A stretch of DNA of 64,000 bases from Kosakonia quasisacchari (GCF_004331415.1 NZ_SJOP01000002.1:248001-312000); one strand, 5' to 3'; positions 31,957 to 43,460 are shown, numbered from the stretch's first letter. Numbers and translations are program-made. The notes: a model not told the origin generated them from the letters alone.

Positions 31957-32669
31957 TCGAGATTATTCAGGAGTACTGGAAATCCCTTCTGTGGAGCGAC
32001 GGCTATCGCCTGACTGGCGTGGCGATCACGCTGTGGTTGCTGATTTCCTCGGTGGTGATGGGCGGCGTGATGGCGGTATTTCTGGCTATCGGGCGCGTTT
32101 CCAGCAATAAATTTATCCGCTTCCCGATTTGGTTATTCACCTATGTGTTTCGCGGCACGCCGCTGTATGTGCAACTGCTGGTGTTTTACTCCGGCATGTA
32201 CACGCTGGAAGTGGTGAAGGGCACCGAGCTGCTGAACGCCTTTTTCCGCAGTGGCCTTAACTGTACGGTGTTGGCGCTTACGCTCAACACCTGCGCCTAC
32301 ACGACAGAAATTTTCGCCGGTGCGATCCGCTCTGTGCCGCACGGTGAAATTGAAGCGGCGCGCGCATATGGTTTCTCCTCGTTCAAAATGTATCGCAGCA
32401 TTATCCTGCCGTCGGCGCTGCGCATCGCGCTGCCTGCCTACAGCAACGAGGTCATTTTGATGCTGCACTCCACTGCGCTGGCTTTTACTGCCACGGTGCC
32501 GGATCTGCTGAAAATTGCTCGCGATATTAACTCTGCGACCTACCAGCCGTTTACCGCGTTTGGTATTGCCGCAGTGCTGTATCTGATTATCTCTTATGTG
32601 CTGATCAGCCTTTTTCGCAAAGCGGAAAAGCGCTGGCTTCAGCATATGAAACCTTCTTCGACGCACTGA
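31953..32669 (+). CDS. hisM: Histidine/LAO ABC transporter permease HisM
   Basis: Second membrane subunit, pairing with HisQ. 238 residues, as in E. coli, from a GTG start that overlaps the hisQ stop by four bases (GTGA). The EAA loop is [25 protein letters not shown]-terminal membrane helix [19 protein letters not shown]. hisP follows after seven bases. Confidence 0.95.
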   Translation: MIEIIQEYWKSLLWSDGYRLTGVAITLWLLISSVVMGGVMAVFLAIGRVSSNKFIRFPIWLFTYVFRGTPLYVQLLVFYSGMYTLEVVKGTELLNAFFRSGLNCTVLALTLNTCAYTTEIFAGAIRSVPHGEIEAARAYGFSSFKMYRSIILPSALRIALPAYSNEVILMLHSTALAFTATVPDLLKIARDINSATYQPFTAFGIAAVLYLIISYVLISLFRKAEKRWLQHMKPSSTH

Positions 32670-32676
32670 GAACACG

Positions 32677-33450
32677 ATGTCTGAGAATAAATTAAACGTT
32701 ATCGATCTACACAAGCGCTACGGCGAGCATGAAGTGTTGAAAGGGGTCTCGTTGCAGGCGAATGCAGGTGATGTGATTAGCATCATCGGTTCTTCCGGCT
32801 CCGGTAAAAGTACGTTTCTGCGCTGCATTAACTTTCTCGAAAAACCGAGCGAAGGCTCGATCGTGGTTAACGGGCAGAATATCAATCTGGTGCGCGACAA
32901 AGACGGCCAGTTAAAAGTCGCCGACAAAAACCAGCTGCGTCTGCTGCGTACGCGCCTGACGATGGTGTTTCAGCATTTCAATTTGTGGAGCCATATGACG
33001 GTATTAGAAAACGTCATGGAAGCGCCCATCCAGGTGCTGGGCTTGAGCAAGCAGGAAGCTCGCGAACGTGCGGTGAAATACCTGGCGAAAGTCGGCATCG
33101 ATGCGATGCAGCAGCAGAAATACCCGGTGCATTTATCCGGTGGTCAGCAGCAGCGTGTTTCTATCGCGCGTGCGCTGGCGATGGAGCCGGAAGTGCTGCT
33201 GTTCGATGAACCCACCTCGGCGCTGGATCCGGAACTGGTGGGGGAAGTGCTGCGCATCATGCAAAAGCTAGCAGAAGAGGGGAAAACGATGGTGGTGGTG
33301 ACCCACGAAATGGGATTTGCGCGCCATGTTTCCACTCACGTTATCTTCCTGCATCAAGGCAAGATTGAAGAGGAAGGCACACCGGATGAGTTATTCGGCA
33401 ATCCGAAAAGCCCGCGTTTGCAGCAGTTCCTCAAAGGTTCGCTTAAATAA
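32677..33450 (+). CDS. hisP: Histidine/LAO ABC transporter ATP-binding protein HisP
   Basis: ATPase of HisQMP2. 257 residues (E. coli 257). Walker [10 protein letters not shown] (38-46), signature LSGGQQQR (153-160), Walker B VLLFDEP with Asp177 and catalytic Glu178, and the switch His in [11 protein letters not shown]. Last gene of the operon. Confidence 0.97.
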   Translation: MSENKLNVIDLHKRYGEHEVLKGVSLQANAGDVISIIGSSGSGKSTFLRCINFLEKPSEGSIVVNGQNINLVRDKDGQLKVADKNQLRLLRTRLTMVFQHFNLWSHMTVLENVMEAPIQVLGLSKQEARERAVKYLAKVGIDAMQQQKYPVHLSGGQQQRVSIARALAMEPEVLLFDEPTSALDPELVGEVLRIMQKLAEEGKTMVVVTHEMGFARHVSTHVIFLHQGKIEEEGTPDELFGNPKSPRLQQFLKGSLK

Positions 33451-33456
33451 AGCTCC

Positions 33457-34023
33457 TTAAAGGGAAGGTGGCGCGACAGGCCACCATCCCTGCGGGATGC
33501 CGTTCGCTGAGATAAAACGATAATGAGTAAATACGGCGCCTCTGGCGCTGACGCGTTTTTCCAGCTGTACTTTCTGTGCGCCAGGCACAACGATGGCATC
33601 GCGTGTGCATAGCTCAATCGGGCGCTGAAGCCACTCGTCATAGAAACGTAACCCGGCTTCGCAGTACTTACTCTTACTGATTGGCGGGCCAGGGTGACCA
33701 ATCGAGAAAGCCACTTCGCTGTGTACCATCTCGTTTGCGCTATAGCGCACCCAGGCTTCCGGCACATTCCACAACATCAACTCTGCGAACAAAAAAACGC
33801 CCATAAACGTCAGCAGCCGGGTTTTGTTGCGGGTGACTTTTTTCCTGCTGCACCAGGTTGCTAATAACGCCCCCAGCACGGCAATCGCCAGCATCACCAG
33901 CGTGTCCGGCGCGCCCGCTTGCAGGTAGACTTTATGGCTGAGCCTGCTGGTAAAAAGTATCCAGATAACCCAGGCTGCAAACAGCACCAGGTAAAGCCAA
34001 AACCGCGTTTTGCTGGATTTCAT
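33457..34023 (-). CDS. Inner-membrane protein of unknown function
   Basis: 188 residues, no family recognised. Three hydrophobic segments are visible (about 8-24 YLVLFAAWVIWILF, 40-57 LVMLAIAVLGALLATW, 70-86 LLTFMGVFLFAELMLW). They are followed by a soluble C-terminal part of about 100 residues with two Cys and a conserved-looking Trp/Pro end (GIPQGWWPVAPPSL). AGAGGA is 12 bases before the ATG. It is convergent with hisP, only six bases away. E. coli has a different gene (yfcI) at this site. Confidence 0.75.
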   Translation of the reverse strand: MKSSKTRFWLYLVLFAAWVIWILFTSRLSHKVYLQAGAPDTLVMLAIAVLGALLATWCSRKKVTRNKTRLLTFMGVFLFAELMLWNVPEAWVRYSANEMVHSEVAFSIGHPGPPISKSKYCEAGLRFYDEWLQRPIELCTRDAIVVPGAQKVQLEKRVSARGAVFTHYRFISANGIPQGWWPVAPPSL

Positions 34024-34074
34024 CCCTTCTGTTTTCCTCTCTTTTAACGTGCATGTCAGCGCAGTGTGTAAGCC

Positions 34075-34566
34075 TTATTTTTCCCGCCGGTAAACCCAGT
34101 CGTCATAATACTCACCGTGGAGCAGATACACTTTTTCCAGCACCTGCACGCGGGTAAAGCCGCTCTTTTCCAGCACCCGTACCGATCCTTGATTGTCTGC
34201 TAGTACCCACGCATTCAGCGCATTCACTTTGCTCTGTGAAAAAACGTAATCACAGAGCGCTTGCAGCGCTTCGGAGGCGACGCCGCGTCCCTGGGCTGCT
34301 GGTGCAACCGAATAGCCGACATCGGCTTCCTGCGAGTTATGCTGGCTGATGCGCAGGCCGATATCGCCAACCGCGCTGTGTTGGTCGCGAATAATAAAGG
34401 CATTGCTGTCCCGCAGGCGATCGTCAAACAGGGTTCGGATTTGCGCCCTGGAGGCGATTTCGGCCATATAGCGCATCACGCTGTCACATGAGCGCAGGTG
34501 CAGAAAAAACGGCCAGTCGGATTCCTGAAATGAAGAGAGGGCAAAGCGGGGTGTGTGCAACGTCAT
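34075..34566 (-). CDS. GNAT family N-acetyltransferase (RimJ/RimL-like)
   Basis: 163 residues forming a single GNAT domain. The N-terminus TPRFALSSFQESDWPFFLHL is typical of the RimJ/RimL subgroup. Acetyl-CoA loop AAQGRGVASEALQAL near 89-103, then VNALNAWVLADNQGSVRVLEKSGF. Substrate unknown; N-terminal or small-molecule amine acetylation is possible. E. coli has no equivalent at this place. It is transcribed in the same direction as the neighbouring membrane protein gene and yfcH. Confidence 0.85.
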   Translation of the reverse strand: MTLHTPRFALSSFQESDWPFFLHLRSCDSVMRYMAEIASRAQIRTLFDDRLRDSNAFIIRDQHSAVGDIGLRISQHNSQEADVGYSVAPAAQGRGVASEALQALCDYVFSQSKVNALNAWVLADNQGSVRVLEKSGFTRVQVLEKVYLLHGEYYDDWVYRREK

Positions 34567-34576
34567 GAAATCGCCT

Positions 34577-34611
34577 TTGCGGTGATAAAGCGCTTTAGCT
34601 TACCACCGCAA
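34577..34611. other. Inverted repeat between the GNAT gene and yfcH
   Basis: TTGCGGTG (34577-34584) and CACCGCAA (34604-34611) form an 8-bp stem with a 19-nt loop. On the minus strand it follows the yfcH stop; no U tract is seen. Confidence 0.4.
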
Positions 34612-34634
34612 GCAAAGTTCGGATGCCACGAAAA

Positions 34635-35531
34635 TTAGGAGGAAACCACATCTCCCATCGCTTCTTCTAGATCGTACCAGCGGAAGGCAAACCCGGCGGC
34701 TTCGAGGCGTTTTGGCAGTGCGCGTTGGCCGCCAAGCACCAGCACGGAGGATTCACCCATCATCAGGCGCACCGCAAATGCAGGCGCGCGCATAATGGCC
34801 GGACGGTGCAGCACATGGCCGAGCGTATGCGAGAACTGCTCATTACGAACCGGGTAGGGTGAAACCATATTGAACGGCCCGCGCAGGTCGTTATCCAGCA
34901 GCCAGAGAATGCCGTTGACCATATCATCAATATGGATCCACGCCAGATATTGGCGACCATCGCCAATGGGGCCACCAAGGCCAAGACGGAACAGCGGCAG
35001 CAGCTTACCGAGAATGCCGCCTTTCGGTGCGAGCACCACGCCGGTGCGCAGCAGGCAAACCCGGGTGCGATCGCTTTGCGCTTCACAGGCGATTTGCTCC
35101 CAGCGGGCGCAAAGCTTATGCGTAAATTCGTTATGTGGCGGTTCTTCCTCAGTCACCACGACTTCACCGAGATCGCCGTAGTAACCGGCGGCTGAACCGG
35201 AGATCAGCACCTGTGGCGGCGTGTCGCTGGCGTTGATCAAATCGGCAATCCGCTGGGTTATTTGCCAGCGGCTGTTGCACAAGCGCTGTTTTTGTTCCTC
35301 GCTCCAGCGCTTATCGGCAATGGGTTCACCAGCCAGATTGATCACCGCATCGACATCATTCAGGTTGGTCAGCTCGTTCAGTCCTTTTAACAGGCTTACG
35401 CGCGCATCAAGCAACTGCTGTGCTTTTGCGGGGTTGCGCGTTACCACGGTTATACTGTGTTTTAGCTCCAGCAGGCGGGGGATCAGATGACGACCAATCA
35501 GGCCAGTTCCGCCGGTAATCAGTATCTTCAT
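34635..35531 (-). CDS. yfcH: TIGR01777-type epimerase YfcH
   Basis: NAD(P)-binding epimerase-like protein with a C-terminal DUF1731 segment. 298 residues from the ATG at 35531, chosen for the GGAGGG ribosome site and the N-terminus [20 protein letters not shown], which carries the Rossmann motif. An open upstream extension of 25 residues is unsupported. Further family motifs: [26 protein letters not shown] and [21 protein letters not shown]. Substrate unknown. In E. coli folX lies between this gene and yfcG; it is missing here. Confidence 0.92.
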   Translation of the reverse strand: MKILITGGTGLIGRHLIPRLLELKHSITVVTRNPAKAQQLLDARVSLLKGLNELTNLNDVDAVINLAGEPIADKRWSEEQKQRLCNSRWQITQRIADLINASDTPPQVLISGSAAGYYGDLGEVVVTEEEPPHNEFTHKLCARWEQIACEAQSDRTRVCLLRTGVVLAPKGGILGKLLPLFRLGLGGPIGDGRQYLAWIHIDDMVNGILWLLDNDLRGPFNMVSPYPVRNEQFSHTLGHVLHRPAIMRAPAFAVRLMMGESSVLVLGGQRALPKRLEAAGFAFRWYDLEEAMGDVVSS

Positions 35532-35579
35532 GTTTCCCTCCAGGATGTGTGTGCCTTTCCTCAGCATATGTGACTCAGT

Positions 35580-35601
35580 AAAACCCGCATGCGATGGCGG
35601 G
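35580..35601 (-). terminator. Possible terminator of yfcG
   Basis: On the minus strand, CCCGC and GCGGG arms with an 8-nt loop are followed by TTTT. It lies 50 bp past the yfcG stop. The stem is short. Confidence 0.45.
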
Positions 35602-35651
35602 CACATTTTGCATCAAATTTTTCAGCAATGTGAAGAGGTTACCCGTAATGC

Positions 35652-36281
35652 TTATACTTGTTGAGCCTTCAGTAGCGCCCTTTCGGTCGCTGGACGTGTA
35701 CGAATACGCTCAAACCAGTTAAATACCGCCGGGTAATCCTCCAGATCGACGCGCTGGCGTGAATGGGCATTGATCCACGGCCAGGCGGCAATATCGGCAA
35801 TGCTGTAATGCTCGCCTGCCAGCCACGGTACCCGCTCAAGGCGCTTATTCATCACCTGATATAAACGCTGGGTTTCAACCTGGTAGCGCTCAATGGCGTA
35901 GGGTACCGGTTGCGGTGCAAAGTGGTTAAAGTGGTGGTTCTGTCCGAGCATCGGCCCCAGCCCGCCAACCTGCCAGAACAACCATTGCAGCGTAAGATAG
36001 CGTTCGCGTAGTTCGCCGCTAAGTAATTTCCCCGTTTTCTCCGCCAGATAAAGCAGGATTGCTCCGGATTCGAATATGCTAAGCGGCGCACCGCCGTCGG
36101 CGGGGAGATGGTCGACAATGGCCGGAATTTTGTTGTTAGGGGAGATGCTCAAAAAGTCGGGGCGAAACTGATCGCCTTTGCTGATATCCACGCGAATCAG
36201 GCGATATTCCAGCTCCGCTTCTTCCAGGAAAAGCGTTATTTTATGACCGTTTGGTGTGGGCGCAAAATAGAGATCTATCAT
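35652..36281 (-). CDS. yfcG: GSH-dependent disulfide bond oxidoreductase YfcG
   Basis: Glutathione S-transferase-like protein of the Nu class with disulfide reductase activity. 209 residues from the ATG at 36281 (MIDLYFAPTPNGHKITLFLEE), slightly shorter at the C-terminus than E. coli YfcG (215). The thioredoxin-like domain contains NNKIPAIVDH and FESGAILLYLAEKTG. The all-helical domain has QVGGLGPMLGQNHHFNHFAP and SIADIAAWPW. An in-frame start 78 bp upstream is not conserved and would overlap the divergent promoter region. It is divergent from its distant relative yfcF. Confidence 0.93.
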   Translation of the reverse strand: MIDLYFAPTPNGHKITLFLEEAELEYRLIRVDISKGDQFRPDFLSISPNNKIPAIVDHLPADGGAPLSIFESGAILLYLAEKTGKLLSGELRERYLTLQWLFWQVGGLGPMLGQNHHFNHFAPQPVPYAIERYQVETQRLYQVMNKRLERVPWLAGEHYSIADIAAWPWINAHSRQRVDLEDYPAVFNWFERIRTRPATERALLKAQQV

Positions 36282-36328
36282 CAAAGCTCCCGTTATACGG
36301 AAAAAGAAACGTCTGAGTTTGAGTATAG

Positions 36329-37066
<738 letters not shown>

Positions 37067-37118
37067 TAAGCCTGGCGACTTCCGTTATTATGGGGCGCTT
37101 TCTTCCACATGAGGTGCA

Positions 37119-37673
37119 GTGATGAAACTGATGTTTGCATCAGATATTCATGGGTCGTTGCCCGCGACGGAACGCGTGCTGGAATTGTTCGCGCAAAGCG
37201 GTGCCCGCTGGCTGGTGATCCTTGGCGATGTGCTGAATCACGGCCCGCGCAATGCGTTACCTGAAGGCTATGCGCCAGCGCAGGTTGCGGACCGTTTGAA
37301 CGAACAGGCCGGTCGGATTATTGCCGTACGCGGCAACTGCGACAGCGAAGTGGATCAGATGCTGCTGAAATTCCCGATGACAGCGCCCTGGCAGCAGGTT
37401 TTACTGCCTGAACGTCGCCTGTTTTTGACACATGGTCACCTCTTTGGCCCGGATGACGAGCCGCTACTGGCACCGGGCGATGTGCTGGTCTATGGTCATA
37501 CCCATATCCCCGTTGCCGAGAAACGTGGCGATATTTTCCACTTCAACCCCGGTTCGGTCAGTATCCCAAAAGGCGGGTTTGCGGCCAGCTACGGCATGCT
37601 GGAAGAGGACGTATTGCGCGTTATCACACTTAATGATCAGCGGGTTATTGCACAGGTCACGATTAATCCGTAA
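37119..37673 (+). CDS. yfcE: Metallophosphoesterase YfcE
   Basis: Manganese-dependent phosphodiesterase of the MPE/YfcE family. 184 residues counting from GTG at 37119 (MMKLMF, as annotated in E. coli). The ATG three bases later is equally possible and better spaced from GAGGT. Metal ligands: Asp9 and His11 (SDIHG), GDVLNHGP, GNCDSE, THGH and the GHTHIP motif. The gene precedes yfcD by 54 bp. Confidence 0.94.
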   Translation: MMKLMFASDIHGSLPATERVLELFAQSGARWLVILGDVLNHGPRNALPEGYAPAQVADRLNEQAGRIIAVRGNCDSEVDQMLLKFPMTAPWQQVLLPERRLFLTHGHLFGPDDEPLLAPGDVLVYGHTHIPVAEKRGDIFHFNPGSVSIPKGGFAASYGMLEEDVLRVITLNDQRVIAQVTINP

Positions 37674-37727
37674 GTTACCTTTCAACCGAAACGCGCCAAC
37701 AGAGCGCCCTAAAGAGAAGATTTCCCG

Positions 37728-38273
37728 ATGGTGGAACAGAGTCATTTTGCAGGCATGGAGTGGGTGGATATTGTCAATGAAGACAATGAGGTGATAGCGC
37801 AGGCCAGCCGGCAGCAAATGCGGGCTCAATGTCTGCGTCACCGCGCAACCTACATTGTGGTGCATGATGGGATGAGCAAAGTGCTGGTGCAGCGTCGCAC
37901 AGAGATCAAAGATTTTATGCCCGGTATGCTGGATGCCACCGCTGGTGGAGTGGTGCAAGCAGGGGAAAACCTGCTGGATTCCGCGCGCCGCGAAGCGGAA
38001 GAAGAGTTAGGCATCGCGGGTGTGCCGTTTGCCGAACATGGCCAGTTTTACTTTGAAGATGAACACTGTCGGGTCTGGGGCGGATTGTTTAGCTGCGTTT
38101 CCCACGGGCCGTTCGCATTGCAGGAAGAAGAAGTTAGCGAAGTATGCTGGATGACGCCGGAAGAGATCACCGCGCGCTGCGACGAGTTCACCAATGATTC
38201 ATTAAAAGCGCTGGCGCTGTGGATGACGCGCAATGCCAGCAACGATGTGGAAACGATGCAGGAAGCGGAGTAA
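37728..38273 (+). CDS. yfcD: Nudix hydrolase YfcD
   Basis: Nudix hydrolase, substrate unknown; 181 residues (E. coli 180). The Nudix box is intact: [24 protein letters not shown], with the REAEEELG helix. The N-terminus [24 protein letters not shown] resembles isopentenyl-diphosphate isomerase-like Nudix proteins. It is followed by a terminator; in E. coli yfcC comes next, but not here. Confidence 0.93.
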   Translation: MVEQSHFAGMEWVDIVNEDNEVIAQASRQQMRAQCLRHRATYIVVHDGMSKVLVQRRTEIKDFMPGMLDATAGGVVQAGENLLDSARREAEEELGIAGVPFAEHGQFYFEDEHCRVWGGLFSCVSHGPFALQEEEVSEVCWMTPEEITARCDEFTNDSLKALALWMTRNASNDVETMQEAE

Positions 38274-38291
38274 CTCATTTCTCTATGACAG

Positions 38292-38325
38292 ACAAAACGC
38301 CGGCGTTAATGGCGTTTTGTTTTCT
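38292..38325 (+). terminator. Terminator of yfcD
   Basis: A perfect 10-bp stem ACAAAACGCC/GGCGTTTTGT with a 9-nt loop and a T-rich tail lies 18 bp after the stop. Confidence 0.82.
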
Positions 38326-38527
38326 TCTCGCAGGCACTCTGCTGCGATACACGAAGCAAAAATGCACCTTCAAAGCATGCGGTATTGATTGCACTAGGAA
38401 GGGCGTACCGGCGTACTTAACAAGAAGCCTCTGCCAGTTCCGTGAGATTTGAATCCAAAGACAATCAGGCAGAGCCAGGCGAGTTGATGATAGTGCCCGC
38501 AGGACGTGGTTTTCTGTTTGTAGAATA

Positions 38528-38555
38528 AAAAAGGCGACCTGATGGTCGCCTTTTT
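38528..38555. terminator. Terminator of ackA-pta
   Basis: A 12-bp stem AAAAAGGCGACC/GGTCGCCTTTTT with loop TGAT. On the minus strand it lies 18 bp past the pta stop with a U tract. Confidence 0.88.
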
Positions 38556-38573
38556 GTTGCTGGTTAAAGCAGA

Positions 38574-40712
38574 TTACTGCTGTGAAGCCTGGATCGCGGT
38601 CAGTGCGATGGTGTAGACGATGTCGTCTACCAGCGCGCCACGGGACAGGTCGTTAACCGGTTTGCGCATGCCTTGCAGCATCGGCCCGATGGAGATCAGG
38701 TCGGCAGAACGCTGTACCGCTTTGTAGGTGGTGTTACCGGTGTTCAGATCCGGGAAGATGAACACGGTAGCGCGACCTGCAACCGGAGAGTTCGGCGCTT
38801 TGGATTTCGCAACGTCAGCCATTACCGCAGCGTCATACTGCAGCGGACCGTCGATTACCAGGTCAGGACGTTTTTCCTGCGCCAGACGCGTTGCTTCACG
38901 CACTTTCTCTACATCGCTACCTGCGCCGGAGTTACCGGTGGAGTAGGAGAGCATTGCCACGCGCGGTTCGATACCGAACGCGATGGCGGAATCCGCAGAC
39001 TGAATGGCGATTTCTGCCAGCTGTTCAGCGGTCGGATCCGGGTTGATTGCGCAGTCACCGTACACATAAACCTGTTCCGGCAGCAGCATAAAGAACACGG
39101 AGGAAACCAGTGAGCTGCCCGGTGCGGTTTTGATCAACTGCAACGGCGGACGGATGGTGTTCGCGGTGGTGTGCACAGCACCGGAAACCAGACCATCAAC
39201 TTCGTCCTGTTCCAGCATCAGCGTGCCGAGAACCACGTTGTCTTCCAGCTGTTCGCGGGCGACGGCTTCGGTCATCCCCTTGCTCTTACGCAGCTCAACC
39301 AGGCGAGCAACGTAACTTTCACGTACCACTTCTGGATCGACGATTTCAATTCCGGTGCCCAGCTCAACGCCTTGCGCAGCGGCAACGCGGTTGATCTCGT
39401 CCGGGTTACCCAGCAGGATACAGGTCGCGATACCACGTTCAGCGCAGATAGCAGCGGCTTTCACGGTACGCGGTTCGTCGCCTTCCGGCAGAACAACACG
39501 TTTGCCCGCTTTGCGCGCCAGCTCAGTCAGCTGGTAACGGAAGGCCGGCGGAGAGAGACGACGGCTGCGTTCAGAGGTCGCGGTCAGAGAATCAATCCAC
39601 TGGGTGTTGATATAGCTAGCCACGTATTCCTGAACGTTTTCGATACGCTCGTTATCGTCAACCGGAACTTCCAGGTTGAAGCTCTGCAGGCTCAGAGAGG
39701 TCTGCCAGGTGTTGGTGTTGACCATGAATACCGGCAGGCCGGTGGCGAATGCACGTTCGCACAGTTTGCGAACGCTGGCGTCCATTTCGTAACCGCCAGT
39801 CAGCAGCAGCGCACCGATTTCCACGCCGTTCATCGCTGCAAGGCAAGCGGCAACCAGCACGTCCGGACGGTCTGCGGAAGTCACCAGCAGTGAGCCCGGG
39901 CGGAAGTGTTCCAGCATGTGCGGAATGCTGCGTGCACAGAAGGTGACGGATTTCACGCGGCGGGTTTTGATATCGCCTTCGTTAACGATGGTTGCATTCA
40001 GGTGATGCGCCATGTCGATTGCGCGAGTAGCAATCAGATCAAAACTCCACGGCACAGCGCCCAGCACTGGCAGTGAGCTGGTTTCTTGCAGTTTCGCCGG
40101 ATCGATATGAACCACTTTTGCTTTGGACGAGTCATCGAAAATTTCTGACAGGTCAGGGCGGGTACGCCCTTGCTCATCAACCGGGGCGTTCAGTTTGTTA
40201 ACAATCACGCCGGTGATGTTGGTATTTTTCGTGCCGCCAAAGCTGTTGCGGGTCAGTTCGATACGCTCTTTAAGCTGTTCTTGCGTGTCGGTGCCCTGAG
40301 ACATTACAAACACGATTTCTGCGTTCAGCGTTTTCGCGATTTCAAAGTTCAGCGATTGTGCGAACTGATGTTTACGCGTCGGAACCAGGCCTTCAACCAG
40401 CACCACTTCAGCGTCTTTGCTGCTTTCGTGATAACGGGCGATGATCTCTTCCATCAGCACGTCTTTCTGGTTGCTGGAGAGCAGCGACTCAACGTGGCTC
40501 ATTTTCAGCGGTTCTGCTGCGGTCAGGCCAGAGTTAGCACGCACAATAGTGGTGGTCTGGTCTGGCGCATCGCCACCGGCGCGCGGCTGGGCGATCGGTT
40601 TAAAGACGCTCAGACGAACGCCTTTGCGTTCCATAGCACGGATAACGCCAAGGCTGACGCTGGTCAGGCCGACGCTGGTTCCGGTAGGGATCAGCATAAT
40701 AATACGGGACAC
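38574..40712 (-). CDS. pta: Phosphate acetyltransferase Pta
   Basis: Interconverts acetyl-CoA and acetyl phosphate. 712 residues (E. coli 714) from the GTG at 40712, giving [21 protein letters not shown]. The frame stays open for ten more codons upstream without support. Domains: P-loop-like N-terminal region (1 to about 230), DRTGG domain (about 240-350), catalytic PTA domain (about 390-712; [34 protein letters not shown]). The N-terminal part confers pyruvate/NADH regulation in E. coli. It follows ackA after 76 bp. Confidence 0.96.
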   Translation of the reverse strand: MSRIIMLIPTGTSVGLTSVSLGVIRAMERKGVRLSVFKPIAQPRAGGDAPDQTTTIVRANSGLTAAEPLKMSHVESLLSSNQKDVLMEEIIARYHESSKDAEVVLVEGLVPTRKHQFAQSLNFEIAKTLNAEIVFVMSQGTDTQEQLKERIELTRNSFGGTKNTNITGVIVNKLNAPVDEQGRTRPDLSEIFDDSSKAKVVHIDPAKLQETSSLPVLGAVPWSFDLIATRAIDMAHHLNATIVNEGDIKTRRVKSVTFCARSIPHMLEHFRPGSLLVTSADRPDVLVAACLAAMNGVEIGALLLTGGYEMDASVRKLCERAFATGLPVFMVNTNTWQTSLSLQSFNLEVPVDDNERIENVQEYVASYINTQWIDSLTATSERSRRLSPPAFRYQLTELARKAGKRVVLPEGDEPRTVKAAAICAERGIATCILLGNPDEINRVAAAQGVELGTGIEIVDPEVVRESYVARLVELRKSKGMTEAVAREQLEDNVVLGTLMLEQDEVDGLVSGAVHTTANTIRPPLQLIKTAPGSSLVSSVFFMLLPEQVYVYGDCAINPDPTAEQLAEIAIQSADSAIAFGIEPRVAMLSYSTGNSGAGSDVEKVREATRLAQEKRPDLVIDGPLQYDAAVMADVAKSKAPNSPVAGRATVFIFPDLNTGNTTYKAVQRSADLISIGPMLQGMRKPVNDLSRGALVDDIVYTIALTAIQASQQ

Positions 40713-40755
40713 AGTTAATCCTCTTTCGTTACCGTCTGGCAAGACGGGTTACAAA

Positions 40756-40788
40756 ACAGCACCGCCAGCGTGGGCTGGCGGTGTGGAA
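40756..40788 (-). terminator. Hairpin between ackA and pta
   Basis: A perfect 10-bp stem CACCGCCAGC/GCTGGCGGTG (40760-40783) with a 4-nt loop. On the minus strand it is followed by CTGTTTTG. It probably terminates part of the ackA transcripts, leaving less pta mRNA. Confidence 0.6.
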
Positions 40789-41991
40789 TCAGGCAGTCAG
40801 GCGGCTCGCGTCTTGCGCGATGACCAGCTCTTCGTTTGTCGGGATAACGACAGCCGGGCGGGTGCCTTCTTTGTTGATAAAGCCAGACTTACCAAAACGG
40901 GCAGCCAGGTTACGTTCGTGATCAACTTCAAAGCCGAGAACGCCCAGTTTGCCCAGAGACAGCTCACGCACCATGGCTGCGTTTTCACCGATACCGCCAG
41001 TGAAGACAACCGCGTCCAGACGACCTTCCATCAGCGCAGTGTAAGAACCGATGTATTTCGCCAGACGGTGGCAGTAAACGTCCATTGCGCGTTTTGCGTC
41101 TTCTTTATCTTTGTAGTTGTCTTCTACATAACGGCAGTCGCTGGTGACTTCGGTCAGGCCAAGCAGGCCGGACTCTTTGGTCAGCATTTTGTTGATAGCT
41201 TCAACGCTCATGCCCAGGGTGTCATGCAGATGGAAAATGATTGCCGGATCGATATCACCAGAACGGGTACCCATTACCAGGCCTTCCAGCGGGGTCAGGC
41301 CCATGGAAGTGTCAACGCATTTGCCGTTACGGATAGCGGAAACAGAACCACCGTTGCCCAAGTGGCAGGTGATGATGTTCAGCTCTTCAACCGGTTTGTT
41401 CAGGACTTTGGCAGCTTCCTGAGTCACATAGAAATGGCTGGTGCCGTGTGCGCCGTAGCGACGAACGCCGTGCTCTTTGTACAGTTTGTACGGCAGCGCA
41501 TACAGGTAGGACTCTTCCGGCATGGTGGTGTGGAACGCGGTGTCAAACACAGCCACGTTTTTGTCTTTCAGGTTCGGGAAGGATTTCAGCGCTTCGGCGA
41601 TACCAATCAGATGAGCCGGGTTGTGCAGCGGTGCGAAAGAGGCTGCATCTTTGATGCCCTGAATAACGGATTCATCAATAATTACAGAGCTGGTGTATTT
41701 TTCGCCACCGTGCACGATGCGGTGACCGATTGCGGTCAGCTGTGCAGACAGTTCTGGTTTTTGTGCCAGAATAGTGTTAACGATAAAGTTCAGCGCTTCG
41801 CTGTGAGCGGCACCCGCACCTAAAGCCGCTTCTTGTTTACCGCCATCAATTTTCCACTTGATGCGTGCTTCAGGAAGGTGGAAACATTCGGCTAAACCAG
41901 AAAGGTACTCGTCACCATTAACTGCATCGATGATTGCGAATTTCAGTGAGGAGCTACCGCAGTTCAGAACCAGTACTAACTTACTCGACAT
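40789..41991 (-). CDS. ackA: Acetate kinase AckA
   Basis: Makes ATP and acetate from acetyl phosphate. 400 residues, as in E. coli. Signatures: [15 protein letters not shown] at the N-terminus, [44 protein letters not shown] and [20 protein letters not shown] start at 41991. Transcribed ahead of pta, divergent from yfbV. Confidence 0.97.
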   Translation of the reverse strand: MSSKLVLVLNCGSSSLKFAIIDAVNGDEYLSGLAECFHLPEARIKWKIDGGKQEAALGAGAAHSEALNFIVNTILAQKPELSAQLTAIGHRIVHGGEKYTSSVIIDESVIQGIKDAASFAPLHNPAHLIGIAEALKSFPNLKDKNVAVFDTAFHTTMPEESYLYALPYKLYKEHGVRRYGAHGTSHFYVTQEAAKVLNKPVEELNIITCHLGNGGSVSAIRNGKCVDTSMGLTPLEGLVMGTRSGDIDPAIIFHLHDTLGMSVEAINKMLTKESGLLGLTEVTSDCRYVEDNYKDKEDAKRAMDVYCHRLAKYIGSYTALMEGRLDAVVFTGGIGENAAMVRELSLGKLGVLGFEVDHERNLAARFGKSGFINKEGTRPAVVIPTNEELVIAQDASRLTA

Positions 41992-42327
41992 GGAAGTACC
42001 TATTTATGATACGTGGCTAAAAAAGGTCAGTGAGTCGCACAGCGTAGCGCAGGTGGAGACTGACATTTATGATTAACATCATGCCGGGTTTACTTTCTGG
42101 CATGATGGAAAGAATACATAAAATTTTAAGCTATTTTGCGCAAATTTCAGGCAGTGGCATAATGAGCTTAAATTTGACGATTTAAAGATATTCGTCTAAT
42201 GAACCGGTCAAGGCCGCCACAGGATACCCGATACCAGGTGGGATTGACAAAAAATTTTAACGTTGTCATTCACAGTTGTTGTTTTGCACAAATTTTTTAA
42301 TTTTTATATGTGAAGTTGAGGTAAACC
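41992..42327. other. Divergent ackA-yfbV control region
   Basis: 336 bp, AT-rich, with no gene. It holds a 9-bp inverted repeat CATCATGCC (42077-42085)/GGCATGATG (42099-42107) with a 13-nt spacer, possibly an operator. A TTGACA (42244-42249) on the yfbV side lacks a good -10 at 17 bp. Confidence 0.55.
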
Positions 42328-42783
42328 ATGTCCACTTCAGAGAAACGACCCGTCACTTTTTTTAGTTTGTTTCGTCGGGGTCAGCACTACGCGAAGACCT
42401 GGCCTATGGAAAAACGCCTCGCTCCGATGTTCGTTGAAAACCGGGTGATCCGTGCAATGCGCTATGCCACGCGCTTTATGCCGCCAGTGGCAGTGTTTAC
42501 TCTCTGCTGGCAAATTGCGCTGGGTGGCCAGCTTGGGCCAGCGGTTGCTACTGCGCTGTTTGCGCTGAGCATGCCGATGCAAGGGCTGTGGTGGTTGGGT
42601 AAGCGCTCCGTGACGCCGCTACCGCCGTCGATTCTGCACTGGTTTTATGAAGTGCGCGGCAAGCTGCAAGAGGCCGGACAGGCGCTGGCACCTGTTGAAG
42701 GCAAACCGGATTACCAGGCGCTGGCCGACACGCTTAAGCGCGCTTTTAAACAACTCGATAAAACCTTTCTTGATGATTTGTGA
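42328..42783 (+). CDS. yfbV: UPF0208 membrane protein YfbV
   Basis: 151-residue inner-membrane protein, the same length as in E. coli, where it has been linked to Ter macrodomain insulation. The soluble N-terminus ([21 protein letters not shown]) is followed by two hydrophobic segments (about 48-90, [36 protein letters not shown]) and a charged C-terminal helix ending [11 protein letters not shown]. Confidence 0.93.
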   Translation: MSTSEKRPVTFFSLFRRGQHYAKTWPMEKRLAPMFVENRVIRAMRYATRFMPPVAVFTLCWQIALGGQLGPAVATALFALSMPMQGLWWLGKRSVTPLPPSILHWFYEVRGKLQEAGQALAPVEGKPDYQALADTLKRAFKQLDKTFLDDL

Positions 42784-42809
42784 GTTTGAGCAAGTTTCGC
42801 AATCTCTAT

Positions 42810-42843
42810 AAAAGAAGGCATTTTTGCGATGTCTTCTTTTTTA
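42810..42843 (+). terminator. Terminator of yfbV
   Basis: AAAAGAAGGCAT pairs with ATGTCTTCTTTT (one G-U/mismatch position), with a 7-nt loop and a long T tail, 27 bp after the stop. Confidence 0.78.
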
Positions 42844-42907
42844 TTTTTCATTCTGTTCTACCCAAAACCCCCGGCAAATCAAAAAAGCCGTCTTTTTCAG
42901 CAGGTAA

Positions 42908-43450
<543 letters not shown>

Positions 43451-43460
43451 GGAGGTGAGT

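Larger units (their letters stand above)
38274..38573. other. yfcD-pta intergenic region without a gene
   Basis: 300 bp between convergent genes. Besides the two terminators at its ends, the central 200 bp holds nothing I can recognise and no convincing reading frame. E. coli has yfcC at this place. Confidence 0.5.

Noticed and set aside
33467..33485. GGTGGC/GCCACC hairpin as a hisP terminator
   Set aside because: It lies within the 3' end of the convergent membrane protein gene and has no U tract.
40441..41823. A 460-codon open frame on the + strand antisense to ackA and pta
   Set aside because: It mirrors the codon pattern of two certain genes, has no ribosome site, and its translation is low-complexity and unlike any family.
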